Shown one piece after another: positions 23,922 through 32,288 of a DNA stretch of 53,995 nt (its first letter is position 1; every line of letters begins with the position of its first letter). The stretch comes from Bifidobacterium breve (GTDB lineage Bacteria > Myxococcota_A > UBA796 > SXON01), in contig CALQBK020000009.1 in the NCBI GenBank assembly GCA_943328795.2, positions 1-53,995 on the forward strand, in the 5' to 3' direction. Both the position numbers and the translations under genes were made by a program. The notes under the pieces are model-generated. The model did not search any database. It was not told where the DNA came from and worked only from the letters and a program-made list of their open reading frames with translations.

Positions 23922-24644
23922 ATGCTCCTCACGCTCGCCCTGGCCTGCGCCCACACCGTGCCTGCGCCACCGACGGCCCCCGTCGCAGCGCTGGTGGCTC
24001 CACCGCCGGTCGAGCCTCCGCCGCCTCCGCCCCCTCCCGCGCCTCCCCCGCCTCCCCCCGAGTCCTCGTTGGCCCCGGGATCAGGCTGCAAAGCCGCGAG
24101 CGACCTGCCCCCTTGGTTCTTCCCCGCGACCGGCGTCGGCCTGCCCGGTACCGACATCGTGTTCGTCCCGCCCGCGGGGTTCACGGTCGACCGCGCGCGG
24201 TCCGGGCCCGAGCACGTGGTGCTCGTCAGCGCCGTCGCCGGACACCCGGCGGGCATGGTCGAGCTGTGGATCTTGGACGTCTGTACCAGCTACAACGCGC
24301 CCGCGATCGGCGCGCGCATGGCGAACGAGAGCGTCGGCGCGCTGGCCGGCCCCGCGGCGGTCACCAACGCGGCGTTGAACACCATCAGCATCGGGGACGG
24401 CCTCCTGTTGACCGGTGATGGGAAGGTCGGGGAGCTCACCTTCTCGATGTGGTTCCGCTGGGTCGAGCTGCTCCACAGTACCGACTTCACGGTCGCCGTG
24501 GCGTCGACGTGCGAGCGCCTCGCGCGTGTCCCTGTCTGCGAGGCAGGCGTCGCGAAGATGGTCGACTCTGTGCGCGCGCAGGCCCGCCCGAAACCGCCGC
24601 AGCCCGCTGCCGCCCCGCCCGCTGTCTCGACGCCGAAAAAATAG
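23922..24644 (+). CDS. Proline-rich lipoprotein, unknown function
   Basis: The 240-residue protein has a very short signal MLLTLALAC (lipobox LALAC). A spacer of about 45 residues, mostly Pro, follows (residues 20-48), then a globular domain of about 160 residues (PGTDIVFVPPAGFTVDRA, MVELWILDVCTSYNAP, VGELTFSMWFRWVEL) and a Pro/Ala tail ending STPKK. The proline spacer would push the domain away from the membrane. The domain has two Cys pairs and no recognised family. Confidence 0.75.
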   Translation: MLLTLALACAHTVPAPPTAPVAALVAPPPVEPPPPPPPPAPPPPPPESSLAPGSGCKAASDLPPWFFPATGVGLPGTDIVFVPPAGFTVDRARSGPEHVVLVSAVAGHPAGMVELWILDVCTSYNAPAIGARMANESVGALAGPAAVTNAALNTISIGDGLLLTGDGKVGELTFSMWFRWVELLHSTDFTVAVASTCERLARVPVCEAGVAKMVDSVRAQARPKPPQPAAAPPAVSTPKK

Positions 24645-24701
24645 TCACGTCGCGCCGTCACGCTCCGCCGACATCTCGGTTGTACTGGGTGGAGGTGTTC
24701 A

Positions 24702-25052
24702 ATGCAGTTCTTCCTGAATGGCGGCTTTCCTATGTTCGTGATCTTGGTCTTCGGCCTCGTCGGCGCGGTCAGCGCGGGGCGCTACGCCTGGGCGCCCGGC
24801 CCTGGTCGGCTCCCGTACCTGTTCGCCCTCGCCGGGGTGATCGCGCTCGCTGGCGCTACCGGGTTCGCCACCGACCTGATGACCGTGTGCACCCAGGTGC
24901 CGCAGCACCCGGAGTGGTACGCGGAGAGCGGGCTCGCCCCGATCGTGCTCCAAGGGCTGGGCGAGTCGCTGTCGCCGGTCGTGTTCTCGGGCGGGTTCTT
25001 GCTCGCGCACGCCCTGCTGGTCGCGCTCGGGTTGCGGCGGTTGGCGGGGTAG
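24702..25052 (+). CDS. Small membrane protein, unknown function
   Basis: The 116-residue protein has three or four predicted membrane helices (FPMFVILVFGLVGAVSAG, LPYLFALAGVIALAGATGF, VVFSGGFLLAHALLVAL). A strong ribosome-binding site, tggaggtgttca, precedes ATG 24702. The N-terminus MQFFLNGGFPMFVILVFG resembles the first helix of some MotA/TolQ/ExbB-like proteins, but the protein is too short for that family. It lies 57 bases after the proline-rich lipoprotein and may be in its operon. Confidence 0.72.
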   Translation: MQFFLNGGFPMFVILVFGLVGAVSAGRYAWAPGPGRLPYLFALAGVIALAGATGFATDLMTVCTQVPQHPEWYAESGLAPIVLQGLGESLSPVVFSGGFLLAHALLVALGLRRLAG

Positions 25053-25070
25053 GCGGCGGTCACCCCGCGC

Positions 25071-25152
25071 GGGGCAACCGAGCGCGGGGGATACCCGAGC
25101 ATGGGCGGAGATCGGTTGCGTGGGGCAACCGAGCGCGGGGGATACCCGAGCA
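25071..25152. repeat. Direct repeat pair, 31 bp, 51 bp apart
   Basis: The unit starting ggggcaaccgagcgcgggggat occurs at 25071-25101 and again at 25122-25152, identical over 31 bases. Between them, cggttgc (25113-25119) and gcaaccg (25125-25131) can pair into a small hairpin. The pair lies just upstream of the lipoprotein start at 25164, so it may be regulatory or a small tandem duplication. Confidence 0.8.
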
Positions 25153-25163
25153 AGCTTCCGGTT

Positions 25164-25450
25164 ATGCGCCTCAAAATGCTCTGGCTCGTCCTCGCATGTG
25201 CTGTCGACCCGTCGGGCTCCGACGCGCCGCTCCTCAACCCCGAGGAGCCCGGCCTCTCGCCGCAGGTGCTTGCAGCGGTGCGGACGTTCCCCGAGACCAC
25301 GTTCTACTGGCCGTCCGATGACGGGCAGTGGTGGGGCACCCCGGACGAGGTTCGGTATCTCGGGGTCGTCCTATCGCCCGCAGATGCGGACCACCGGGCG
25401 CACTGCGTCGGTGCCACGTGGGAGATCGCGGTGTCGGTGCTCCAGGCCGC
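25164..25450 (+). pseudogene. 5' part of a lipoprotein gene, truncated at a junction
   Basis: From ATG 25164 the frame gives MRLKMLWLVLACAVDPSG, a good lipoprotein signal (LVLAC), then about 80 residues of normal-looking protein (TFPETTFYWPSDDGQWWGT, DEVRYLGVVLSPADADHR, CVGATWEIAV). After about residue 94 (near base 25445) it turns into Arg/Ser-rich sequence antisense to a glycosyltransferase gene and stops at 25565. The gene appears to have lost its 3' part where it meets the similarly truncated convergent glycosyltransferase. The function of the intact protein is unknown. Confidence 0.6.
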
Positions 25451-26137
25451 AGCCGGGCCGGCGCGAGGCAGCGCACGCCGCACGCTGTCCCAGGCCCGCA
25501 GGAGCTGGACGCCGCCCTTTCGCTCGAACTCCAGGCCTACGAACAGCGCCACCTGCTGGTCGTAGCGCTTCCCGTCCGGCGGCGGTGCGCCCAGGTTCGC
25601 GCCCCCGCCGACGCGGATCACCCGCGTGGGGTCACACCCGTAGTCGTCCACGAGCGAGCGGCGCAGGAATTCGCTGCGAGGGAACAGGAACGCCGCCCGT
25701 TGGAACACCTCGCGCTCGAGCTGGACCCGCCCATCGCGCGCGCGGCCCCGCAGCGGCGCCCAGGGCGGGTAGTGCCGCTCGGACAGCACGTAGGTGTTGT
25801 CCGTGTGCAGCACGTAGGGCCGGGGGCGGGTGCCGGGGGCGAACTGGGTGTGGAGCTGCACGATCCAGTCGAAGCTACCCTCGCGGCGGGTGAGCTCACG
25901 CTCCAGGATCGCGCTGCGGCGCCGAAACGTGAGCGGGTCCAGGTTGTAGCGCTTCCGCCAGGTCGCGCGGTCGGGGTGCACGCGCAGCGCCTTGTGTACG
26001 AGGTCCTCGGCGGCCGAGAACGTCGGCGCCAGCACGTCCACCACGTCGTAGCGTCGCCCGAGCGCAGAGAAGAGCCCCGCGTTCTTGCTCGCGCCGCTGG
26101 CGGCGCCAGCCTCCATGGTCAGCCCGAGGATCCGCAC
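25440..26137 (-). pseudogene. Family 4-type glycosyltransferase, 3' truncated
   Basis: The N-terminal 226 residues are typical of a GT-B glycosyltransferase: MRILGLTMEAGAASGASKNA, HTDNTYVLSERHYP, FLFPRSEFLRRSLVDDYG, VIRVGGGANL and VALFVGLEFERKGGVQLLRAW. The next expected segment, with the donor-binding E-x7-E motif, is missing. The frame instead runs into sequence antisense to a lipoprotein gene and ends at 25304. About 40 percent of the protein is gone, including the catalytic C-terminal half, so the product should be inactive. It begins 2 bases after the end of the TIM-barrel-like lipoprotein gene, so it was the tail of the polysaccharide operon. Confidence 0.7.
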
Positions 26138-26138
26138 G

Positions 26139-27143
26139 TCAGCCGCCGCGCCAGGGCTTGAGCAGCGGGGCGGGGGCGTGGCCGGACACGCGGCGCGACA
26201 GCCCCAACAGCGCGGCCTGCACGTCGGGTCGGTCGAAGTACACGCTGCCGACGCTGCCGTCAGCCCAGCGCTCCTCGCCGTCGTACTCCCAGTTCAAGAA
26301 CATCCCGCAGGTCGGCACGTCGGCCAGGATCGCGCCGTAGCGGGTGATCTCGTCTGCGGACATCGCCCAGAACCCCGCGCGGTAGCCCGCCTTTTGGCTC
26401 GAGCCGTCCCCGCCGTCGGCGATGTTCAGGCCGTTGATGACGCCGAGGTCGAGCTCCGCGGCGCGGGCGCTCTCCCGCTCGGTGTACGCGTGGATCTCGC
26501 CGTCCTGGACCTGGTACTGGTTCACGGCGGCGTCCACGTACTGGTACGTGCCGCGCTTCGGGACCGGCATGCCGGCGGCGCGCTCCCGCACGTAAGTCAT
26601 CAGCCCGGGGAACAGCGCCTTGCTGCAGCGCGCCATCTCCTCGAGATCCGCGGCGTCCGGGTCCCGTCCGTTGAAGTTGTGGATGTCGTCGAGGAGCATG
26701 TGGCCGACGAGGGTGCCGTCGTCGACGAACGCCTGGACGCCCGACCCAACCCAGCCGTCGAGGCTGGCCTTCCACGCGTCGAGGTCGAAGCTGCCGGTGA
26801 GGGTGGTGTAGGCGCCGTGATCGGGCGTCATCCGCAGGGTGATCTTCATGCCGGCGGCGCGGGCGTCGGGCAGCAAGGTCCGAACGGCGTACTCGGGGCT
26901 CGACGCGGCGACCTGGTACACGGTCGCGCCGAGCCGGGCGCGTACGTCCTGCAGCCCCGCCACGTGCGTGTAGCCGTTCAAGCCCCAGAAGCCGTAGAGC
27001 GGGGCGGAGGGGGGTGTAGTCGACGCGGCGACGGGCGGCTGGACGTCACAGGCGGCGGGAGGATGGTGGACGCCGCAGGCCGCGAGCAGGGGGAGCAACG
27101 GGAGGACGGCGCGGTGCGCATACAAGGCGGCGGCCGCGCTCAC
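26139..27143 (-). CDS. Lipoprotein with a possible glycosidase-like (TIM barrel) domain
   Basis: The 334-residue protein has a lipoprotein signal (AVLPLLPLLAACGV), a short Pro/Ser/Thr spacer and then a domain with repeated strand/helix units (LYGFWGLNGYTHVAG, KITLRMTPDHGAYTT, GHMLLDDIHNFNGRDPD, LGVINGLNIADGGDG, CGMFLNWEYDGE). LLDDIHNFNG and FLNWEYDGE look like the acidic strand ends of glycoside-hydrolase-type TIM barrels, but I cannot assign a family. The GTG start overlaps the galE stop (GTGA), placing it in the polysaccharide operon, so action on the polymer outside the cell is a reasonable guess. Confidence 0.68.
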   Translation of the reverse strand: MSAAAALYAHRAVLPLLPLLAACGVHHPPAACDVQPPVAASTTPPSAPLYGFWGLNGYTHVAGLQDVRARLGATVYQVAASSPEYAVRTLLPDARAAGMKITLRMTPDHGAYTTLTGSFDLDAWKASLDGWVGSGVQAFVDDGTLVGHMLLDDIHNFNGRDPDAADLEEMARCSKALFPGLMTYVRERAAGMPVPKRGTYQYVDAAVNQYQVQDGEIHAYTERESARAAELDLGVINGLNIADGGDGSSQKAGYRAGFWAMSADEITRYGAILADVPTCGMFLNWEYDGEERWADGSVGSVYFDRPDVQAALLGLSRRVSGHAPAPLLKPWRGG

Positions 27144-28144
27144 GCGTAGCCCCTGGGGTGCTCCGAGGTCCAGCGCCAGGCGGACGCCACCATGTCGTCG
27201 AGGCTACGCGAGGCCTCGAAGCCGAGCGCTTGGCGGAAGTGCGCCGGGTCGGCGACGGCGACGGGGATGTCGCCCGCGCGGCGGGGGGCGTCCACGTAGG
27301 GGACTCGGCGGCCGGTGACGCGCTCGCAGGCCTTTAGGACCTCGCGCACGCTGTGGGCGCGGCCGGTGCCGACGTTGAACACGCGGTGGCCCGGCGCGTC
27401 GAGCGCGCCGAGCGCGACGACGTGGGCGCGGGAGAGGTCGCTGACGTGGATGTAGTCGCGCAGGCAGGTGCCGTCTTCCGTCGGGTAGTCGGTGCCGAAC
27501 ACCTCGATGTGCGCAGGCGGGTTCGCGACCGCCTGGAGGACGCGGGGGACGAGGCTCGCGGCGTCGCCCGGGGGCTGCCCGATGCGGCCGGAGGCGTGCG
27601 CGCCGACGGGGTTGAAGTAGCGCAGCGACACCGCCGACCACCCGCGGCGCTCGGCCATCCAGCCGAGCATCTGCTCGCCGTGCACCTTCGTGAGGCCGTA
27701 CGGGCTCGTTGGCGCCAGCGGCGCGGTCTCGGGGATCAGGCCCGCCGGCTGTTGTCCGTAGACGGCCGCGCTCGACGAGTAGACGATGCGGCGTACGCCC
27801 GCCGCTTGCATCGACGCCAACAGGGCGGTCATCCCGCCGACGTTGTTGTGGAAGTACCGCTCCGGCGCGTCCATCGACTCCGGAACGAGCTTGGACGCCG
27901 CGAAGTGCAGCACCGCGTCCACGCCGTCCAGCGCTACGCGCATCCGCTCGCTGTCGGCGATGTCCGCCCGAATGACCGTGCACGGGCGGCCGGCCAGCTC
28001 TTCGACCCGGCGACAGGCTTGCAGGTGGCCCGTGCTGAAGTCGTCGACCACCACGACGTCGTGCCCCGCGACCAGCAAGTCCAACGCCACGTGCGCTCCC
28101 AGGTACCCGGCGCCCCCGGTGACGAGGAAGCGGCGAGCCGTCAA
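27140..28144 (-). CDS. galE: UDP-glucose 4-epimerase
   Basis: The 334-residue NAD-dependent short-chain epimerase interconverts UDP-glucose and UDP-galactose, or their N-acetyl forms, supplying sugars for polysaccharide. Motifs: VTGGAGYLGAHVALDL at the N-terminus, VVVDDFSTGH, SSSAAVYG, catalytic Tyr-x3-Lys in SPYGLTK, RYFNPVGAH and DYIHVSDLSRAH. The start is TTG 28144, overlapping the TGA of the wza-like gene (TTGA); no ATG or GTG would keep the conserved N-terminal strand. The frame continues open upstream into other genes' DNA, but that is not part of this protein. Confidence 0.9.
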   Translation of the reverse strand: MTARRFLVTGGAGYLGAHVALDLLVAGHDVVVVDDFSTGHLQACRRVEELAGRPCTVIRADIADSERMRVALDGVDAVLHFAASKLVPESMDAPERYFHNNVGGMTALLASMQAAGVRRIVYSSSAAVYGQQPAGLIPETAPLAPTSPYGLTKVHGEQMLGWMAERRGWSAVSLRYFNPVGAHASGRIGQPPGDAASLVPRVLQAVANPPAHIEVFGTDYPTEDGTCLRDYIHVSDLSRAHVVALGALDAPGHRVFNVGTGRAHSVREVLKACERVTGRRVPYVDAPRRAGDIPVAVADPAHFRQALGFEASRSLDDMVASAWRWTSEHPRGYA

Positions 28145-28946
28145 ACCAACGACTCCCGGACGAACACGCGGTCCCCGACCTGGACCGTGACGTCGGGCGC
28201 CTTGCCGGACAGGATCTTCCGCAGGCTCACCCGGATGCGCTTCTCGCCGCGCAGGATGTACACCCTGCCGAGGTCCGCGGTGGGCAGCGCCCCGCCGGCG
28301 GCCGCGATCGCCTGGGAGATCGTCAGGCCCTCGCGGAACGTGACCTCGCCTGGTTTTGCGACTTGGCCCATCACCGTCACGAGCGTGAGCGGCACGGACA
28401 CGATGTCCCCTGCGACCACCATCACGGCGCCGGGCCCGGTAGCGAGCAGCTGGTCGTAGGGTACGGGCGTGCCGGCGTCGTCTTGGCCGCCGTGCGAGAG
28501 CTTGATCTCCTTCACCCCGTCGCGCGAGAGGCCGCCCGCCTCGCCGATGATCTGCAGCGCGGTGGTGGGCCCGTGCAGGTAGTAGAGGCCGGGCTTCGCG
28601 ACCGCGCCGATGACTTGGACCGGCTGGCTGTGGTAGTTGGCGACTGTCACCGTGATGCTCGGGTTGAGCAGGTAGCCGGGGGTGAGCCGCGTGCGCAGCA
28701 GGTCGCCGGCCTCCGACGGGCTCAAGCCCTTCACGGGTACGGCTCCGACCAGCGGGTAGTCGACCTGGCCGGCGTCGTCGACGGGGAAGACGCCCGAGAG
28801 GGTGGGCTCGCCGAACACCTGGACCTGCAAGCTGTCCCCGGCGCCGATGCGGTACTGCTGGGCGGTGGGGGGCACGGCCGGCGCAGCGTCGTCGCTCGCG
28901 CGGGAGCCGCCACCAGGAGGGCCAAGAGAGCCGCGGCGAGGGGCAT
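28141..28946 (-). pseudogene. Wza-like polysaccharide export protein, frameshift at the signal peptide
   Basis: The mature part (from about 28905) is a clear Wza/KpsD-type exporter: YRIGAGDSLQVQVFGEP, VPVKGLSPSEAGDLLRTRL, two SLBB-type segments (VQVIGAVAKPGLYYLHGP and VTVMGQVAKPGEVTFREG) and a C-terminal VQVGDRVFVRESLV. The natural signal peptide starts at ATG 28946 (PLAAALLALLVAAPARA) but lies in another frame. One extra base, or two missing, around 28890-28930 would join the two parts. The only in-frame start for the mature part is GTG 28875, which would leave a protein without export signal. It may be a true mutation or a base-call error. Confidence 0.75.
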
Positions 28947-28992
28947 CGGGTGGGGTCCTCGGGGGTGGGGGGCGACCGCGGGCGCGGCGGGT

Positions 28993-29958
28993 CTACAGTA
29001 TCGCGTCGAACAGGTCGGCGTACCGGCGCGCCATCGCGGCGGCGTCGAAGCGGTCGAGCGCGACCCGGAGGCCGGCCGCGCCGAGGGCGGGGCCGTGCGC
29101 GGGGTCGAGCACGTGGTCGATCGCGACGGCCAGCGCGGTGGCGTCCCCGGCGGGGACGAGCCGCCCGGTCGCGCTGCTGACGAGCTCGGGCACGCAGCCG
29201 ACGGACGTAGCCGCGACGGGCAGCCCAGCTGCCATCGCCTCCATCACGACGAGGGGGTTGCCCTCCCAGCTCGACGCGAGCACCATCGCGTCGGACGCGG
29301 CGAACAGCGCGGGGACGTCGCGGCGGCTCCCGAGGAAGCGCACGCGAGCCGCGAGCCCGAGGGCGGCGGCCTGGGCTTCGAGCGCGGGTCGGAGGTCGCC
29401 GTCGCCGGCGACGAGGAGCCACGCGTCCGGGCGGACACGGGCGAACGCGTCGAGCAGCAGCGCGTGGTTCTTCTGCGGGTTCAGCCGGCCGACGCTGATC
29501 GCGACACGCGCGTTGGGGGGGACGCCGAGCTCCGCGCGGAGGCGTTCGCGCGCGCCCGGCGGCGGGGCGAACTGCGCGACGGGGATGCCGTTCGGGATGG
29601 TGGCGGCGGGCTCGATGCCGTACAGGTCGCGGATGCTCGTCGCGACGGCGTCGCCGATGGCAACTGGCCGGACGCCGGCCCGGAACGCGACGCGCTGCAG
29701 CGCGCGGCCGCTCGCCTCGATCTCGTGCTCGGCGACGTTGTGGAGGGTGTGGACGACCCGCGGGGGGCGCCGGGACGGGAGCGACGCGGGCCACGCGTAC
29801 TTGAGCGTGTGCAGGTGGGTGTGCACGACGTCGGGGCGCCACGCGCGCAGCAAGCGGGCGAGCCGGGGCACGACCACCGGGTCGAGGCCCGGGCGCTTGC
29901 CGAAGAAGTGCAGCGGGACGCCGGCGGCGCGGAGCTCGCCCTCGAAGGAAACGGCCAA
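28993..29958 (-). pseudogene. Family 4 glycosyltransferase, 5' truncated
   Basis: The frame encodes most of a GT4 protein: DVVHTHLHTLKYAWPA, VVHTLHNVAEHE, TIPNGIPVAQFAPPPG, SVGRLNPQKNHALLLDAFA, VAGDGDLRPALEAQA, and the donor-binding EGNPLVVMEAMAAGLPVAAT. It lacks the usual first 55 or so residues: it begins abruptly with ELRAAGVPLHFFGKRPG, normally mid-domain, right where the upstream sugar transferase is cut. The only possible start is a TTG (29958) inside the junction. The acceptor-binding N-terminal glycine-rich loop is missing, so activity is doubtful. Its stop lies 47 bases before the wza-like gene. Confidence 0.72.
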
Positions 29959-30490
29959 AACGCGTCACCCGCGGGTCGCCCTTCTGCGACCACTGCGGGC
30001 CCGCGGCCTCTGCGTCGGCGCGCATCGTCCGGAGCTTGATGATCTTGAACGGCCGCTCGTTGCGGCCGAGGCGCTCTTGCAGGAAGAACGCGGGGCCGGG
30101 CGACTCGAGCTTCACCACTACCGCGGCCAAGAGCACGACAGGCAGCGAGCCCGCGGCGCCGACCAGCGCGATGACGACGTCTACGAGCCGCTGGACGCCG
30201 CCCGCGAACGCGCTCGTGCCGGCGAACACGGGCCCGAAGATGAGCCACGAGTCCGACAGGTGCAGGATCGGCACCTTCCCGGTCAGGCGCTTGTACATCG
30301 TCGGCATGTCCTCGATCACGACGCCGCGGGCCTTGCACTCGAGCAGCTGTTTTGCCAGCTCGCTCGTCATCGAGCTGCGCAGCGCGACGATGATCAGCTG
30401 CACGCCGTGCTTCTTGACGAGGGCGCTGACCTCCGAGACCGTCCCGAGAATCGCTGGGCCGAACACCGGCGCCGTGATGTCGTCCTCCGC
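29942..30490 (-). pseudogene. Second part of a WbaP-type sugar transferase, after an in-frame stop and cut at its 3' end
   Basis: This continues the gene beginning at 31057 in the same frame after a TAG at 30491-30493. It has the rest of the Rossmann domain (VFGPAILGTVSEVSALVKKH, GVQLIIVALRSSMTSEL) and a membrane helix (RLVDVVIALVGAAGSLPVVLLAA). The start of the catalytic domain follows (QERLGRNERPFKIIKLRTM, GDPRVTRFGRFLR). These enzymes transfer a sugar phosphate to undecaprenyl phosphate to start exopolysaccharide units. The sequence stops making sense after RFGRFLR near 29942, where a glycosyltransferase fragment begins. About the last 120 residues, including catalytic ones, are missing. 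Confidence 0.75.
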
Positions 30491-31057
30491 CTAGTCGCTC
30501 GCCCGTCGGTTCGCGGTGCGCGGGTGGTTCACGAGGCCGACGAGCTGGTAGGTGCCGTCGACGTCTTGGAGCCGAGTGAGCACCCCTGCGACTAGGTGGC
30601 CCGCTTGGCCCGCGCCCACGACCAGGGTCTTCATGCGGAAGCTCGCCCCGGGGCTGATCGAACAGACGAAGGGGCGCCAGGCCGTGAGAAAGATCCCGGC
30701 GAACAACGAGGAGAGCCCCGCGACGCCGCGCCCCCAGAAGCCGTGTGGGAACACGGTGAACACGAGGAGCTCGAACGCGAGCGCGCAGGCCACCGCCGAC
30801 CAGGTCCGGACGGCCTCGTACCGGCTTCGGAAGTCGATGCTCCCGTTGTAGGCATCCGCGAGGTACAACGCCGTGAGGAGGGAGCTCACGAAGAACAGGG
30901 ACGAGCCCGTCGACCGCGTCAGCACGGCCAGGAGGTCGGTGTGGGCGGCGTCCCACCCGAACCGGACCTTGTTGGCCAAGTGGATGGAGACGAGCGCGAT
31001 GATCACGTCGCCAAGCAGGTAGTTGACCTGGCGACGCTGCCAAGGCACAGCGCTCAA
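30491..31057 (-). pseudogene. N-terminal part of a WbaP-type undecaprenyl-phosphate sugar transferase, ended by an in-frame TAG
   Basis: The 188-residue frame starts at TTG 31057, overlapping the upstream GT4 stop (TTGA); GTG 31048 is an alternative. It has four membrane helices (YLLGDVIIALVSIHL, SSLFFVSSLLTALYLADA, AVACALAFELLVFTVF, VAGLSSLFAGIFLTAW). The Rossmann CoA-binding-like domain follows: KTLVVGAGQAGHLVAGVLTR, YQLVGLVNHP. It then hits TAG at 30491-30493 in the middle of the domain, and the protein sense continues in the same frame immediately after (AEDDITAPVFGP). A single base change, for example GAG to TAG, would explain it. Confidence 0.78.
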
Positions 31058-32181
31058 GCGGCCACCGAGGGCCAGCCTTCTTCGCGCGCGAGCTCTGCGT
31101 AGACCGCCGCGGTGCCCTCCAGCATGGCCTGGACGGTGAACTTCGCCTCGTACGCCGCTCTCCCCGCGGCGCCCATCCGCGTGCGCAGCGGCCCGTCCAC
31201 CACCAGGCGCCCGAGCGCGGCCCTCAGCGCGGCCTCGTCGTCCCGGGGCACCAAGAGTCCCGTCACCTCGTGCTCGACGGCCTCTCGCACGCCGCCGACG
31301 TCCGACGCGATCACCGGGAGCCCGGCCCGCATGGCCTCGAGGATCGCGAGCGGGAAGCCCTCTTGCCGCGACACCAGCACGCCGACTTGGGAGTCCGCGA
31401 GCTGCATGTCCACGTCCGAGCGCGCCCCGAGCAGGTCCACGCGGTTCCCGATGCCGAGCTCCGCGACGGTCGCCTCGACCGCCGCCCGGTCTGGCCCGTC
31501 GCCGACGAAGCGCACCCGCCACGGGGCGTCCACCCCGGCGATCGCGGTGAGCAGCAGGCGGTGCTGCTTCGGGTCCGCCATGCGCGCGACCATCGCGACC
31601 ACGGGCACGGCGGCGAAGCCGTGGCGCGCGCGTTCGGGCGTGTCACGGACGCCGTTGTGCACGACGCGGAGCTGCTCCGGCCGGGCGACGTGGTACCGGA
31701 TGGCGATCTCGCGGTCGGCCTCCGAGACGACGATGAACCGCCGCGTGAGCCTGCCCATCGCGGCCTCGAGCGGGATGGCCAGCGCCTTCCGCTTCCAGCG
31801 GATGCCGTCCGAGAACGACCACGCGTGCGCCGTGTGGATCGCGACGACGCCCCGAGACGCCGCGGCGAGCCGCCCCAGCTGCCCGGCCTTGCTGCTGTGG
31901 GTGTGGACCAAGTGGGGGCGCACCTTGCCCACGATCTCGGAGAGCGCGCGCAGCGCCCGCCAGTCCTTGCGAGGGGCCACCTCGCGCTGCAGGTCCGGCA
32001 CCACGTGGACGGTCACCCCCGCGGCGCGTAGCTCCGCGCTCAGGAACGCGTCGTCCCCGACGACGACCTCGAAGTGCACGCGCTCCCGCAGCCCGCAGAC
32101 TAGGTCGCGGACGTGCACCTGCGCGCCGCCCGGCTCACCGCGGGTGATGGCGACGAGCACGCGGAGCTTGAGGGGGGCCAT
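31054..32181 (-). CDS. Family 4 glycosyltransferase
   Basis: The full-length 375-residue GT-B enzyme has an N-terminal acceptor domain (RVLVAITRGEPGGAQVHVRDL, HLVHTHSSKAGQLGRLAA, IVVSEADREIAIRYHV) and a C-terminal donor domain (VVAMVARMADPKQHRLLL, VRFVGDGPDRAAVE, VSRQEGFPLAILEAMRAGLPVIASDVGG) with the conserved E-x7-E. It probably adds a sugar to a lipid-linked exopolysaccharide precursor at the inner membrane. It is the first gene of the leftward polysaccharide operon, and the only intact glycosyltransferase in it. It overlaps the sugar transferase start by TTGA. Confidence 0.88.
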   Translation of the reverse strand: MAPLKLRVLVAITRGEPGGAQVHVRDLVCGLRERVHFEVVVGDDAFLSAELRAAGVTVHVVPDLQREVAPRKDWRALRALSEIVGKVRPHLVHTHSSKAGQLGRLAAASRGVVAIHTAHAWSFSDGIRWKRKALAIPLEAAMGRLTRRFIVVSEADREIAIRYHVARPEQLRVVHNGVRDTPERARHGFAAVPVVAMVARMADPKQHRLLLTAIAGVDAPWRVRFVGDGPDRAAVEATVAELGIGNRVDLLGARSDVDMQLADSQVGVLVSRQEGFPLAILEAMRAGLPVIASDVGGVREAVEHEVTGLLVPRDDEAALRAALGRLVVDGPLRTRMGAAGRAAYEAKFTVQAMLEGTAAVYAELAREEGWPSVAA

Positions 32182-32288
32182 GGCGCGCGGAGTATCGCAC
32201 AGCCGGTGCCCGACCTACACGGGCAGCGCGCGTCCGCGTCGGCGGCGGGCTATGCGCCGCGCACGGCAGCGTCCGCGATCGTGAACGG

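Noticed and set aside
27140-30466. A single 1108-codon leftward open frame
   Set aside because: It joins the sugar transferase remnant, out-of-frame DNA of a GT4 and wza gene, and galE. Only the two ends read as protein; the middle is Arg/Pro-rich shadow sequence typical of GC-rich DNA.
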